IMG/VR virus record: IMGVR_UViG_3300044630_004416
Span: 1-41,439 of that record
Strand: one strand, 5' to 3'
Source of the DNA: a virus
DNA length: 41,439 nucleotides
The translations under genes and the position numbers were made by a program. Below, in pieces: positions 1 to 5,805 of the stretch (positions are counted from its first letter, which is position 1; the number at the start of each line of letters is the position of its first letter). The notes below the pieces were generated by a model, which did no database searches, was not told the origin of the DNA, and was given only the letters and a program-made list of their open reading frames with translations.

Positions 1-9
1 TAGTGGGAA

Positions 10-82
10 TGGAAGATAGCGGACTCGAACCGCTGACATCCTGCTTGCAAAGCAGGCGCTCTACCAACTGAGCTAATCCCCC
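10..82 (-). tRNA. tRNA-Ala (UGC)
   Basis: Full cloverleaf on the minus strand: acceptor GGGGGAT paired to ATCTTCC, D-arm AGCTCAGTTGGTAGAGC, anticodon loop TTTGCAA giving anticodon UGC, T-arm with GGTTCGAGTCC. No CCA is encoded; the base after the acceptor is A. It is the last of a minus-strand tRNA cluster. Confidence 0.95.
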
Positions 83-87
83 AGATG

Positions 88-115
88 GATTAGGTGTGAA
101 ACCAGGGACCTAATC
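88..115 (-). other. Spacer hairpin upstream of tRNA-Ala
   Basis: Eight-base inverted repeat (88-95 with 108-115, GATTAGGT/ACCTAATC) with a 12-base loop, just 5' of tRNA-Ala in the transcript. It could mark a processing site; no U-tract follows. Confidence 0.45.
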
Positions 116-207
116 TCTATCCGTATGCTGACTTTGCAGTTCAACGTCAAACTAGTAAACTAAACAACGGCGATTGTAGTCTATGTTGAATAATATACTA
201 GTGGTAT

Positions 208-240
208 TTACCGTCAGAAGGAAAGTTCTGTTAACGGTAA
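208..240 (-). other. Hairpin directly 3' of tRNA-Pro
   Basis: Stem of 7 + 5 bp (208-214 with 234-240 and 215-219 with 226-230, 3-base bulge, 6-base loop). It begins one base after the 3' end of tRNA-Pro. There is no U-tract, so I read it as a trailer/processing hairpin rather than a classical terminator. Confidence 0.5.
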
Positions 241-241
241 G

Positions 242-315
242 TCGGAATGATAGGATTTGAACCTACGGCATCTCGCTCCCAAAGCGAGTGCTCTACCAAA
301 CTGAGCTACATTCCG
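242..315 (-). tRNA. tRNA-Pro (UGG)
   Basis: Cloverleaf on the minus strand: acceptor CGGAATG/CATTCCG, anticodon stem CTCGC/GCGAG with loop TTTGGGA giving UGG, T-arm with GGTTCAAATCC, discriminator A. Its 5' end abuts the encoded CCA of the preceding tRNA-Glu with no spacer. Confidence 0.95.
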
Positions 316-391
316 TGGTAGTCTCACCGAGGATTGAACTCGGATTTTTACCTTGAAAGGGTAACGTCCTGACCAGTTAGACGATGAGACC
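316..391 (-). tRNA. tRNA-Glu (UUC) with encoded CCA
   Basis: Minus-strand cloverleaf: acceptor GGTCTCA/TGAGACT (first pair G-U), anticodon stem TTACC/GGTAA, loop CTTTCAA giving UUC, T-arm with GAGTTCAATCC. Discriminator A followed by a template CCA (316-318), the only tRNA here where I see it encoded. The next base is the 5' end of tRNA-Pro. Confidence 0.93.
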
Positions 392-398
392 TTGATGA

Positions 399-453
399 GA
401 GAATAAGATGCATGTTTAATCTTGATTTAAAATCAAGCGGCTTCATTATTCTC
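399..453 (-). other. tRNA-like two-stem element of unknown nature
   Basis: An 8-bp outer stem (399-406 with 446-453, GAGAATAA/TTATTCTC) encloses a hairpin (421-437) that can be drawn as a 5-bp anticodon-like stem CTTGA/TCAAG with a 7-base loop TTTTAAA. The D and T positions have no canonical arms (8 and 14 bases). It sits 7 bases upstream of tRNA-Glu in the transcript. It may be a decayed tRNA, a processing element or a small structured RNA; no tRNA identity is assigned. Confidence 0.4.
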
Positions 454-703
454 CCCAATTCCAGTTATCGCTGAGACATCATCTACACACTGGCAAACTC
501 TGATGATGAATGTTTTGGGTGAATGGTGGGAATCTGTCATACCCACAATCAGGAAGGTTACACTGACAACCGTATTTCCTAATACCTAGATTCTTCTTGG
601 TCGGAAGTTCTATACCTTTGATTTCTCAACGATACAGCGGGCACCACCCCTAACCTATTACATTATCCCGTGAGTAACCACAAGGATTGTTCTGTCACAT
701 TCT
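454..703. other. Gene-free spacer between tRNAs
   Basis: No gene with an acceptable start is visible. On the minus strand a cysteine-containing frame (625 down to a TGA at 479-481) is open for 48 codons but has no start codon and is cut off upstream by TGA and TAG codons in the same frame, so at best it is the remnant of a small gene. Confidence 0.4.
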
Positions 704-725
704 TTGGAGAACCGTCGCTCTCCAA
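704..725 (-). other. Hairpin directly 3' of tRNA-Ile
   Basis: Seven-base-pair stem TTGGAGA/TCTCCAA (704-710 with 719-725) with an 8-base loop, starting at the base after the tRNA-Ile 3' end. No U-tract. Same arrangement as the hairpin after tRNA-Pro. Confidence 0.5.
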
Positions 726-797
726 TAGGACTGCAGGGAATTGAACCCCGTTCACACCGTTATAAGCAGTGGGCCTTAACCAATAGGCGACAGTCCC
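726..797 (-). tRNA. tRNA-Ile (UAU)
   Basis: Minus-strand cloverleaf: acceptor GGGACTG/CAGTCCT (first pair G-U), anticodon stem CACTG/CGGTG, loop CTTATAA giving anticodon UAU, T-arm with GGGTTCAATTCC, discriminator A. UAU reads AUA codons directly and so bypasses the lysidine-modified CAU tRNA usual in bacteria, which fits an AT-rich phage. Confidence 0.92.
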
Positions 798-805
798 AGA
801 CTAAA

Positions 806-1057
806 TTAACGAACTTCGTAATCTAGTCTTCTTATTCGTCTCTTTGGAGTCATTGGTTCCATAATCTTTTGTTTCTCTTTTGGTTTAGTGAATCCACTCA
901 CCATTTCAACACGGCTCATGTCTTCAGCAATTATAACAGGTAATCCGTTGTTGTCAAGTCTTATGTAGGCTCTATTAGGACACTTACATGATTGACCACG
1001 GTTTGGTTGAGTTACTTGCAAATCAGTGTTGCAATCTTTGCATCTAATTTTGTACAT
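806..1057 (-). CDS. Small zinc-ribbon-like protein, function unknown
   Basis: 83-residue basic protein between tRNA genes. The N-terminus has two cysteine pairs, CKDC at residues 6-9 and CKC at 24-26, about 15 residues apart, as in a short zinc ribbon; the C-terminal third is basic (KPKEKQK, PKRRIRR) and could bind nucleic acid. Start ATG at 1057; an AAGG lies about 12 bases upstream, a weak ribosome site. Its nearest neighbours are tRNA-Arg upstream and tRNA-Ile downstream, so it is probably co-transcribed with them from the promoter at 1174-1202. I do not recognise a named family; small Cys-rich proteins of this kind are common in T4-like cyanophages. Confidence 0.75.
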   Translation of the reverse strand: MYKIRCKDCNTDLQVTQPNRGQSCKCPNRAYIRLDNNGLPVIIAEDMSRVEMVSGFTKPKEKQKIMEPMTPKRRIRRLDYEVR

Positions 1058-1087
1058 TGTTTCATACCTTAAAATATTCAGTTGTCA

Positions 1088-1161
1088 CGACTCAGGAGGG
1101 ACTTGAACCCCCGACCAACTGCTTAGAAGGCAGATGCTCTATCCAGCTGAGCTACTGAGTC
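1088..1161 (-). tRNA. tRNA-Arg (UCU)
   Basis: Minus-strand cloverleaf: acceptor GACTCAG/CTGAGTC, D-arm AGCTCAGCTGGATAGAGC, anticodon loop CTTCTAA giving UCU, T-arm with GGTTCAAGTCC, discriminator G. The closing anticodon-stem pair is a T-T mismatch. Reads AGA/AGG. Confidence 0.94.
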
Positions 1162-1173
1162 ATTTGTGTAGTA

Positions 1174-1202
1174 ATTGTACCAGACTAATCTTGCTTTGTC
1201 AA
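1174..1202 (-). promoter_or_regulatory. Sigma70-type promoter for tRNA-Arg and downstream tRNA cluster
   Basis: Minus-strand -35 TTGACA (1197-1202), 17-bp spacer, -10 TACAAT (1174-1179). The predicted start falls about 5 bases before the 5' end of tRNA-Arg. The -35 lies at the very end of the 1185-1583 gene. Confidence 0.8.
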
Positions 1203-1583
1203 GGGGCAGTCTGGGACCCATGGAGCACAGAGTCGGATTTCTCCTCCCAGTGCTCGACACTCATCAGTATAACACACAGAAGTGTCCACTGGTTTCTCTG
1301 AGTATCGGGGCGGTGGAATTCTAACAGTTCCATCGTCTCCTGTCAAGCGTTCATAATCTGAAATTGCTTTGTCAACATCTCTCTTAACACGACGGTCAAG
1401 AAGTGCTGGGTCCTTTATTATATAGTCGTTTAATTGACTATTTGGAAAATACTTTCTTTGAATTTCGTCAATCAGGTCATACCAATGTATCTCATCAATC
1501 CCTGTACATTTTGTAAGTAATCCTACTGATGAGGTAAGTATAACTCCTATGATTGCAAAATTTATAACTTGTTTCTTATTCAT
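1185..1583 (-). CDS. Membrane-anchored small protein, function unknown
   Basis: 132 residues from ATG 1583; longer frames back to 1733 would run into the RlpA-like gene and lack a ribosome site. Residues about 8-25 form one hydrophobic segment followed by a Cys (LLTKC), so the protein is membrane-anchored or possibly a lipoprotein. The rest is polar with an RRVKRDVDKAI helix and a C-terminal domain with four further cysteines, suggesting disulfides outside the cytoplasm. It follows the RlpA-like gene by 37 bases, with a late-type promoter and a hairpin in the gap. Location next to RlpA- and C39-like genes hints at a role at the cell envelope (lysis or spanin-like), which is inference only. 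Confidence 0.75.
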   Translation of the reverse strand: MNKKQVINFAIIGVILTSSVGLLTKCTGIDEIHWYDLIDEIQRKYFPNSQLNDYIIKDPALLDRRVKRDVDKAISDYERLTGDDGTVRIPPPRYSEKPVDTSVCYTDECRALGGEIRLCAPWVPDCPLTKQD

Positions 1584-1587
1584 GGGA

Positions 1588-1607
1588 GGGGAGAACCTCG
1601 TCTCCCC
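1588..1607 (-). other. 5'-leader hairpin before the 1185-1583 gene
   Basis: GGGGAGA/TCTCCCC stem with a 6-base loop ending 4 bases before the ATG at 1583. No U-tract on either strand, so terminator activity is doubtful. No Shine-Dalgarno is free outside the hairpin; a GAGG is exposed only in the loop, which would make the start structure-dependent. Confidence 0.5.
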
Positions 1608-1609
1608 AT

Positions 1610-1616
1610 TATTTAG
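1610..1616 (-). promoter_or_regulatory. Late-type promoter motif CTAAATA
   Basis: Minus-strand CTAAATA, a variant of the T4 late box TATAAATA, 27 bases upstream of the ATG at 1583 and right after the RlpA-like stop. Confidence 0.45.
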
Positions 1617-1620
1617 TCTA

Positions 1621-1983
1621 TCACACTCTAGTGTAACAGATATTTGCCACTCCCTGTCCTGGATGTGCAATTGAAGAGAATGCCCCATAAGACAGGTCAA
1701 GGTCACGTCCTCCGACATATGGACCTCTATCATTCACTCGCACAATAACTGATTTACCATTTGATTGATTAGTCACCCGCAACTTTGTACCAAATGGAAG
1801 CCATTTATGTGCTACCGATTTACCATATGCATTGTATCTTTCACCGTTAGCGGTGGTTCTACCGTGATATCCATCACCAATACCATAATGTGAAGCCATT
1901 GAACATCCGCTGGCTGCTTCAGCTTTTTGGGGCGTAAATCCAAGAAGTGTTGAAGCAATAAGAAGTGTTGAAATAAAACGCAT
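1621..1983 (-). CDS. RlpA-like double-psi beta-barrel protein, secreted
   Basis: 120 residues. Residues 1-23 are a typical signal peptide ending in AEA|ASG. The mature part matches the RlpA double-psi beta-barrel: ASHYG(I)GDGYHGRTTANGE near the start, LPFGTKLRV in the middle, and the RVNDRGPYVGGRDLDLSYGA core in which the Asp is the conserved barrel acid. Bacterial RlpA proteins bind or cleave denuded peptidoglycan; this phage copy is only the barrel, without the SPOR domain of host RlpA. It probably acts in the periplasm on cell-wall glycan during lysis or infection. It lies downstream of tRNA-Tyr and a late promoter (2344-2351), suggesting late expression. The fold assignment is firm; enzymatic activity is not shown. 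Confidence 0.85.
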   Translation of the reverse strand: MRFISTLLIASTLLGFTPQKAEAASGCSMASHYGIGDGYHGRTTANGERYNAYGKSVAHKWLPFGTKLRVTNQSNGKSVIVRVNDRGPYVGGRDLDLSYGAFSSIAHPGQGVANICYTRV

Positions 1984-2025
1984 TTAAATTAATAGAACTC
2001 TACATCCCAATAGAAGGGGGGTACA

Positions 2026-2048
2026 CCACACCTCTCGGTGGGCACCTT
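2026..2048 (-). other. Hairpin in the leader of the RlpA-like gene
   Basis: CACC/GGTG stem with GAGA tetraloop (2029-2040) extended by partly paired flanks, about 45 bases before the ATG at 1983. A stable GNRA hairpin in the untranslated leader; role unknown. Confidence 0.35.
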
Positions 2049-2104
2049 CCTGGGCACAAAATGACAACAACTCAATCGCTTATAATATAAATTGGTGTTG
2101 TCAA

Positions 2105-2187
2105 TGGGCAGGGCTGGATTTGAACCAGCGTTGGACAGAGCCGCCTGATTTACAGTCAGGTTCCTTAAACCACTCGGACACCTACCC
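2105..2187 (-). tRNA. tRNA-Tyr (GUA), long variable arm
   Basis: Type-II cloverleaf of 83 bases on the minus strand: acceptor GGGTAGG/CCTGCCC, anticodon stem CCTGA/TCAGG with loop CTGTAAA giving GUA, long variable arm (CGGCTCTGTCCAACG), T-arm GGTTCAAATCC, discriminator A. Confidence 0.93.
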
Positions 2188-2303
2188 GATAAGCCTAAAA
2201 TTAGTAATGCCTCCTTCTATGCTATCTGCATAGCGAGTAACATATTTCCAGCTGGACTTGTGGCGGAAATGCCAAAAGGTTTACTGACTTCAGACTTGAA
2301 CCA

Positions 2304-2332
2304 AGTTTACCAGAAATTGATTCGGTTGTCAA
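2304..2332 (-). promoter_or_regulatory. Sigma70-type promoter upstream of tRNA-Tyr
   Basis: -35 TTGACA (2327-2332), 17-bp spacer, -10 TAAACT (2304-2309) on the minus strand. Lies 12-19 bases downstream of a late promoter box, so the tRNA and RlpA-like gene could be read both early and late. Confidence 0.65.
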
Positions 2333-2343
2333 GGTACTGGGGA

Positions 2344-2351
2344 TATTTATA
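2344..2351 (-). promoter_or_regulatory. Late promoter TATAAATA
   Basis: Perfect T4-type late box on the minus strand immediately after the stop of the C39-like gene; would drive tRNA-Tyr and the RlpA-like gene. Confidence 0.65.
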
Positions 2352-2355
2352 AAAC

Positions 2356-3054
2356 TTATGGGTTCTGGAAAACCCTACCCCATCCATCGTTGCCACCAGG
2401 GCACCACCTACGAGCTAGCTCAGAGCGTTTGTAGATGGCACCCTTACCGTTGCTTACAGCGCCCGTATACCCGTCGTTGAGGCTACCGTAGGGGTCATTG
2501 ACGACGTAATCTCCTGATGGTGTCTTGCCTTTAATGACTATCATGTGTCCGCCTGTGGGATTAGATAGAGGACCGCGATGAAGAATACCAGCAACAACAG
2601 GTCTGCCAGCGGCAAGCTCCCTATCAAGGTCAGCAAAAGTAAGGGAATAGCTGAAACTTGACTTAATGCCATAAGATGCGAGAACACGAGTTTGAACCAT
2701 GTGGTCCGTTGAGTCACCGATTGCAAATACTTTTTGAACGTAGGCATCATCGCCCTTTGCTCCTTTGAGTGTGCCTGGTTTAAAATATTCTAAAACCATA
2801 GCACAGGCAGATGAATTACAGGTGCGATTAGCATCTCTGTAGTTATCTGTTTGAGGAAACCAAGGCACATCAAGAATGTTTGATTTTGGTTTCTCTGGTT
2901 GAGTTCTATAAATTCTGACCCAGTTTGCTGAGTCTTCCATTTCTTCTGGTGCTTTCTTTTCAAGAGTCTTTTCTAACTCTTCTACAGCAGCAACATGTTT
3001 TGGATTATTTTCATCAAAATGTTTGAAGAAGTTATGTAAATCAATTCTAGCCAT
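2356..3054 (-). CDS. C39-like cysteine peptidase, candidate endolysin
   Basis: 232 residues. After a charged N-terminal helix (1-50), residues from about 62 match a papain-like C39 peptidase: VPWFPQTDN (oxyanion Gln), then NRTCNSSACAMVLEYF carrying the candidate catalytic Cys, GGHMIVIKG with the catalytic His and VNDPYG with the Asp. No signal peptide or transmembrane segment is present. C39-like domains in phages occur as peptidoglycan amidases/endopeptidases, so an endolysin role is likely, but processing of a phage protein is possible. It overlaps the nuclease gene upstream by 8 bases and so shares its transcript from the promoter at 3438-3466. The Cys is in an unusual context (CNSSAC rather than CGPAC), so which Cys acts is uncertain. 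Confidence 0.8.
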   Translation of the reverse strand: MARIDLHNFFKHFDENNPKHVAAVEELEKTLEKKAPEEMEDSANWVRIYRTQPEKPKSNILDVPWFPQTDNYRDANRTCNSSACAMVLEYFKPGTLKGAKGDDAYVQKVFAIGDSTDHMVQTRVLASYGIKSSFSYSLTFADLDRELAAGRPVVAGILHRGPLSNPTGGHMIVIKGKTPSGDYVVNDPYGSLNDGYTGAVSNGKGAIYKRSELARRWCPGGNDGWGRVFQNP

Positions 3055-3388
3055 CTTTACCTCCGAATAGTTTAATAAAGTACTCTGCGTCTATTACTAC
3101 TAATGGTTTTTTATGATTCTTTTTCATTACCACAATAGGTTCATAATTACCTGCATTTGCTTTTGCTTGTTCATATGCTTCCCAGACATTGAGTTTTTCA
3201 ACATTCTTACATTCAATACTCAATGGGAATTTTTCTCTAGCAGCTCTTGCCATAATCAAATCTTCACCACCAGCACCCATAGAGCGTGATTCAATATCTT
3301 CAGGATGTATGTTTAATTCTTCTATGAGCTTTTCTCTCATCCACTTCTGGAGATTTCTCCCCTTAGCTTTAGCACTTTGAGGCTTCAT
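3047..3388 (-). CDS. PD-(D/E)XK-type endonuclease, small
   Basis: 113 residues. The core ESRSMGAGGEDLIM...FPLSIECKNVEKLN reads as a PD-(D/E)XK nuclease site: Asp in GGED, then E-x-K in SIECK, followed by a helix WEAYEQAKANA typical of Holliday-junction-resolvase/VRR-like folds. The basic N-terminus (KAKGRNLQKWMREKL) would contact DNA. Such short nucleases are common in cyanophages and could resolve branched DNA or degrade host DNA. The gene has the clearest early promoter in the window about 50 bases upstream. The start ATG at 3388 has no evident Shine-Dalgarno. It overlaps the next gene, so the two are translationally linked. Confidence 0.75.
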   Translation of the reverse strand: MKPQSAKAKGRNLQKWMREKLIEELNIHPEDIESRSMGAGGEDLIMARAAREKFPLSIECKNVEKLNVWEAYEQAKANAGNYEPIVVMKKNHKKPLVVIDAEYFIKLFGGKDG

Positions 3389-3412
3389 TATATGTTTATA
3401 TTTAACTTAAAA

Positions 3413-3420
3413 TATTTATC
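3413..3420 (-). promoter_or_regulatory. Late-type promoter GATAAATA
   Basis: T4-type late box on the minus strand, 25 bases upstream of the nuclease ATG and 17 bases downstream of the early -10, so the gene can be read in both phases. Confidence 0.5.
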
Positions 3421-3437
3421 TGACCCTCAACAGAGTC

Positions 3438-3466
3438 ATTATACACAGATTCCAGGGGGTTGTCAA
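3438..3466 (-). promoter_or_regulatory. Consensus early promoter (TTGACA-17-TATAAT)
   Basis: Perfect -35 (3461-3466) and -10 (3438-3443) with a 17-bp spacer, minus strand, in front of the nuclease and C39-like genes. Thirty bases including the -10 and start region (3418-3447) are identical to a plus-strand promoter at 33417-33446. Confidence 0.9.
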
Positions 3467-3509
3467 GTCCCAAGTTTTATGCTGTTTTTTGCAGTTTAAG
3501 AAGAGAACC

Positions 3510-3534
3510 AACCTAGTTCCCCTACAACTGGGTT
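3510..3534. other. Intergenic hairpin
   Basis: Nine-pair inverted repeat AACCTAGTT/AACTGGGTT (one G-U pair) with a 7-base loop between terminator and promoter. No U-tract; function unknown. The rest of 3467-3585 shows no gene. Confidence 0.35.
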
Positions 3535-3585
3535 TAATGGTCAAAACATGATGGTTTTTCTGCCTGGTTACTGAAAATTTGAGAC

Positions 3586-3611
3586 AAAAAAAGAGGGGGT
3601 CCAGCCCCCTC
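3586..3611 (-). terminator. Rho-independent terminator after the 3633-4571 gene
   Basis: Minus-strand stem GAGGGGG/CCCCCTC with a 5-base loop followed by TTTTTTT, 22 bases after the stop codon. Confidence 0.9.
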
Positions 3612-3632
3612 GTAACTTGATTGTCCAGATTA

Positions 3633-4571
3633 TCAACCTTCTAGAATTGACTCAATCCAAACTTCTGACATATTTACCATAATAGCTTGAGCTGCTTCTG
3701 GAGTTTCAGCATAGCCTTCCTCTAGAAGATGCTCTAGAACTACATCATATACATCTGTTTCTTCTCCAAGTCTGGATGCAAGCTTACCTGCACCAGAAGC
3801 TACCTTTCTAGCTACTCTACCAACTAGGCTCTTGCCAGTTTTCTTTGCAGCAGAACCTGCTGCTTGCATCTTAGCCTGAGCAGCATCACTTGTAGACTTA
3901 GTTTTTTCTACTGCAGATTGTCCAGCTGACTTAACAGCACCCTTTACTTTCTCTACGCCACGCTGTAGTTTATTAGCAGCTCTTGATGCTAGATGTCCAA
4001 CTACTGCAGAGCGAACTCCTCTACGACCTGATGGGTCTTTTGAAGCTTGCTTCATTCCGATAGCACTTCTATTGAGTGTCTGACCCTTTTTGCCTGTTAC
4101 TAGTTTATGCTTAGCAGCATAATCACCAGCAGCAGTATCTACTACCTTTCTAGCTTTTTGAACACCACTTTGTACAGCAGCCTTTACTCTACCTGCAGCT
4201 TTTCCTGGAGCATCTTTAACTGCCTGAGCTTGTCTTTGACGAGCAGCAGAAACTACTGCAGTACGTCTTGCTTGCTGACGCATTGCAGTTCCTTGACCAG
4301 TGGTTACTTTACTGGAAGAACCAGCGGCTCCACCACGACCCATGGTTACGGTAGCTTCCTCAAGAATATCTTCAAATGCTTCTTCAATTTCGTCTAGGTC
4401 GTAACCTTCTTCGACCATAGCTTCGATTGTTTCATCAACAATCTCTTCTAGTTCATCATCATAGAGATAATCAATATCTTCAAATAGTTCTGTTTCTTCG
4501 GTAAGAGTTTCCCTTAGTTCGTCGTCATAGACAGCGAAATAAGACTCATAAAGTTTTTGAGTACTTGTCAT
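3633..4571 (-). CDS. Predicted internal head protein with gp21-type cleavage sites
   Basis: 312 residues in three parts: a very acidic helical N-terminus (1-71), a Lys/Arg/Ala-rich low-complexity centre (about 77-268) and an acidic C-terminus (270-312). The acidic ends resemble each other: VEEGYDLDEIEEAFEDILE at the N-side and LLEEGYAETPEAAQAIM...ESILE at the C-side. Both end in ILE, which fits the T4 prohead protease rule (I/L)-x-E, so gp21 could remove the acidic leader after E71. T4 internal proteins have this design: an acidic capsid-targeting leader and a basic DNA-binding body injected with the DNA. A late promoter lies just upstream, as expected. Assignment is by design rather than by recognised family. 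No Shine-Dalgarno is clear. Confidence 0.6.
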   Translation of the reverse strand: MTSTQKLYESYFAVYDDELRETLTEETELFEDIDYLYDDELEEIVDETIEAMVEEGYDLDEIEEAFEDILEEATVTMGRGGAAGSSSKVTTGQGTAMRQQARRTAVVSAARQRQAQAVKDAPGKAAGRVKAAVQSGVQKARKVVDTAAGDYAAKHKLVTGKKGQTLNRSAIGMKQASKDPSGRRGVRSAVVGHLASRAANKLQRGVEKVKGAVKSAGQSAVEKTKSTSDAAQAKMQAAGSAAKKTGKSLVGRVARKVASGAGKLASRLGEETDVYDVVLEHLLEEGYAETPEAAQAIMVNMSEVWIESILEG

Positions 4572-4572
4572 T

Positions 4573-4618
4573 GGAGTTTTTATAAATGTTACTTTATAGT
4601 ATTATTTATAAAAACTCC
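4573..4618. repeat. 15-bp inverted repeat holding a late promoter
   Basis: Perfect arms 4573-4587 and 4604-4618 with a 16-base loop, between the nrdB stop and the next ATG. The right arm contains the late box. Read-through RNA from nrdB would fold into a long hairpin; RNA started at the late promoter would not contain the 5' arm. Confidence 0.75.
4603..4610 (-). promoter_or_regulatory. Late promoter TATAAATA
   Basis: Perfect T4-type late box on the minus strand, 32 bases upstream of the ATG at 4571, inside the inverted repeat. Confidence 0.75.
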
Positions 4619-4626
4619 TTTATTAG

Positions 4627-5793
4627 TTATAGTTTAAATCCAGAGAACATATCTTTATTCACATCTTGTTTAATTCCACCAATTACATAGCTTTCAATTT
4701 CTGTTTCTTGTGGTGCGTTTTGCATCATCTTAGAATTTAGCCAATGCTCAGTCCAAGGAAGAGGATTATTTGACATAGAAATATCAAACGCAGGCTTAAG
4801 TCCAATTGCTTTCATTCTACGATTAGCAATATATTCCACATAAGAAGCAAGTAACTTTGAATTTAATCCAATCATAGAACCATCTTTAAACAGATATTCT
4901 GCCCATGCCTTTTCTTCATTTACTGCTTTCTTGAACATTTCATATACATTCTCTTCTTCTTCCTGCATAATTTCTACCATTTGAGCATCATCACCATTCT
5001 TCCAATTCTTAATGATGTTCTGAGTAATTACAAGATGTTGAGATTCATCTCTAGCAATTAGAGAAATAATCTTTGCAGAACCCTCCATTATTTTGAGTTC
5101 TCCAAAAGCAAAAGAGCAAGCAAACGAAACATAGAACCGAATACCCTCAAGGATATTTACATTCATTACTGCACGATATAGTTTTCTCTTAAGTTCTTTA
5201 AGTTCGATACTAGCAGTTGAATGTGAAGTTCCTAAACTCCAGAGATTTCCAGAATCCCACTGATGAGCAGACTCAATAAATTCATCATATGCTTCAGTAA
5301 CACTCTTTGCTCTTTCTAGAATTTTTTCATCATCTAGAATTGTATCAAATACTTCAGATACATCTGGATACACATTTTTAATAATGTAAGTATATGAGCG
5401 ACTATGAATCATTTCCATAGTTTCCCAAATTTTCATACAAGCCTCTAATTCGGGAAGAGAACAATATGGAGAAAATGCCATGCCAGGACCACGACCCTGA
5501 ACAGAGTCAAGCATAATCTGATACTTCAAATTAGAAGTAAAAATATGTTTTTGTTCTGGGCGAAGAGTAGCATAATCTGCACGGTCCTTCTGGAGGGAGA
5601 CCTCTTCAGGTCTCCAGAAGTATCCCAGTTGCTGTTGAGTTAGCTTGTCAAAGATAGGGTACTTATAAGTATCATATCTTTGAATACCAAGTGGAGCACC
5701 AAAAAACATTGATTGCTTTTTAATGTCTACATGATTACTATTAAATACTGTCATTCCTTTAATTTCACTGTTTGTATTTTTAATGAATTGCAT
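4627..5793 (-). CDS. nrdB: Ribonucleotide reductase class Ia, small (beta) subunit
   Basis: 388 residues, full length for the family. It carries the di-iron/tyrosyl-radical set: D96, E127, H130 (EMIHSRSY) and radical Tyr Y134, lined up with E. coli D84/E115/H118/Y122, then the second ligand group in IMEGSAKIISLIARDESQH. The C-terminal tail ESYVIGG...MFSGFKL ends with the hydrophobic residues that dock on NrdA. With NrdA it reduces NDPs to dNDPs in the cytosol for phage DNA synthesis. The ATG at 5793 has a good ribosome site (GGAG) and follows nrdA by 12 bases, so the two are made together. No intron or homing gene interrupts it. Confidence 0.97.
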   Translation of the reverse strand: MQFIKNTNSEIKGMTVFNSNHVDIKKQSMFFGAPLGIQRYDTYKYPIFDKLTQQQLGYFWRPEEVSLQKDRADYATLRPEQKHIFTSNLKYQIMLDSVQGRGPGMAFSPYCSLPELEACMKIWETMEMIHSRSYTYIIKNVYPDVSEVFDTILDDEKILERAKSVTEAYDEFIESAHQWDSGNLWSLGTSHSTASIELKELKRKLYRAVMNVNILEGIRFYVSFACSFAFGELKIMEGSAKIISLIARDESQHLVITQNIIKNWKNGDDAQMVEIMQEEEENVYEMFKKAVNEEKAWAEYLFKDGSMIGLNSKLLASYVEYIANRRMKAIGLKPAFDISMSNNPLPWTEHWLNSKMMQNAPQETEIESYVIGGIKQDVNKDMFSGFKL

Positions 5794-5805
5794 GTAATTT
5801 CTCCG

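Noticed and set aside
2079-2104. TTGACA next to the tRNA-Tyr 3' end as a promoter for the RlpA-like gene
   Set aside because: The only -10-like sequence (TATAAG) is 14 bases away, too close for a sigma70 spacer.
2269-2352. Plus-strand 27-codon frame (MPKGLL...) across the spacer
   Set aside because: Lies over two minus-strand promoters, has only GGCGGA directly against the ATG and no neighbours on that strand; probably chance.
3047-3388. Small nuclease as a homing endonuclease
   Set aside because: Lacks LAGLIDADG, GIY-YIG or HNH patterns; the E-x-K site and lack of an interrupted gene point to a PD-(D/E)XK housekeeping-type nuclease.
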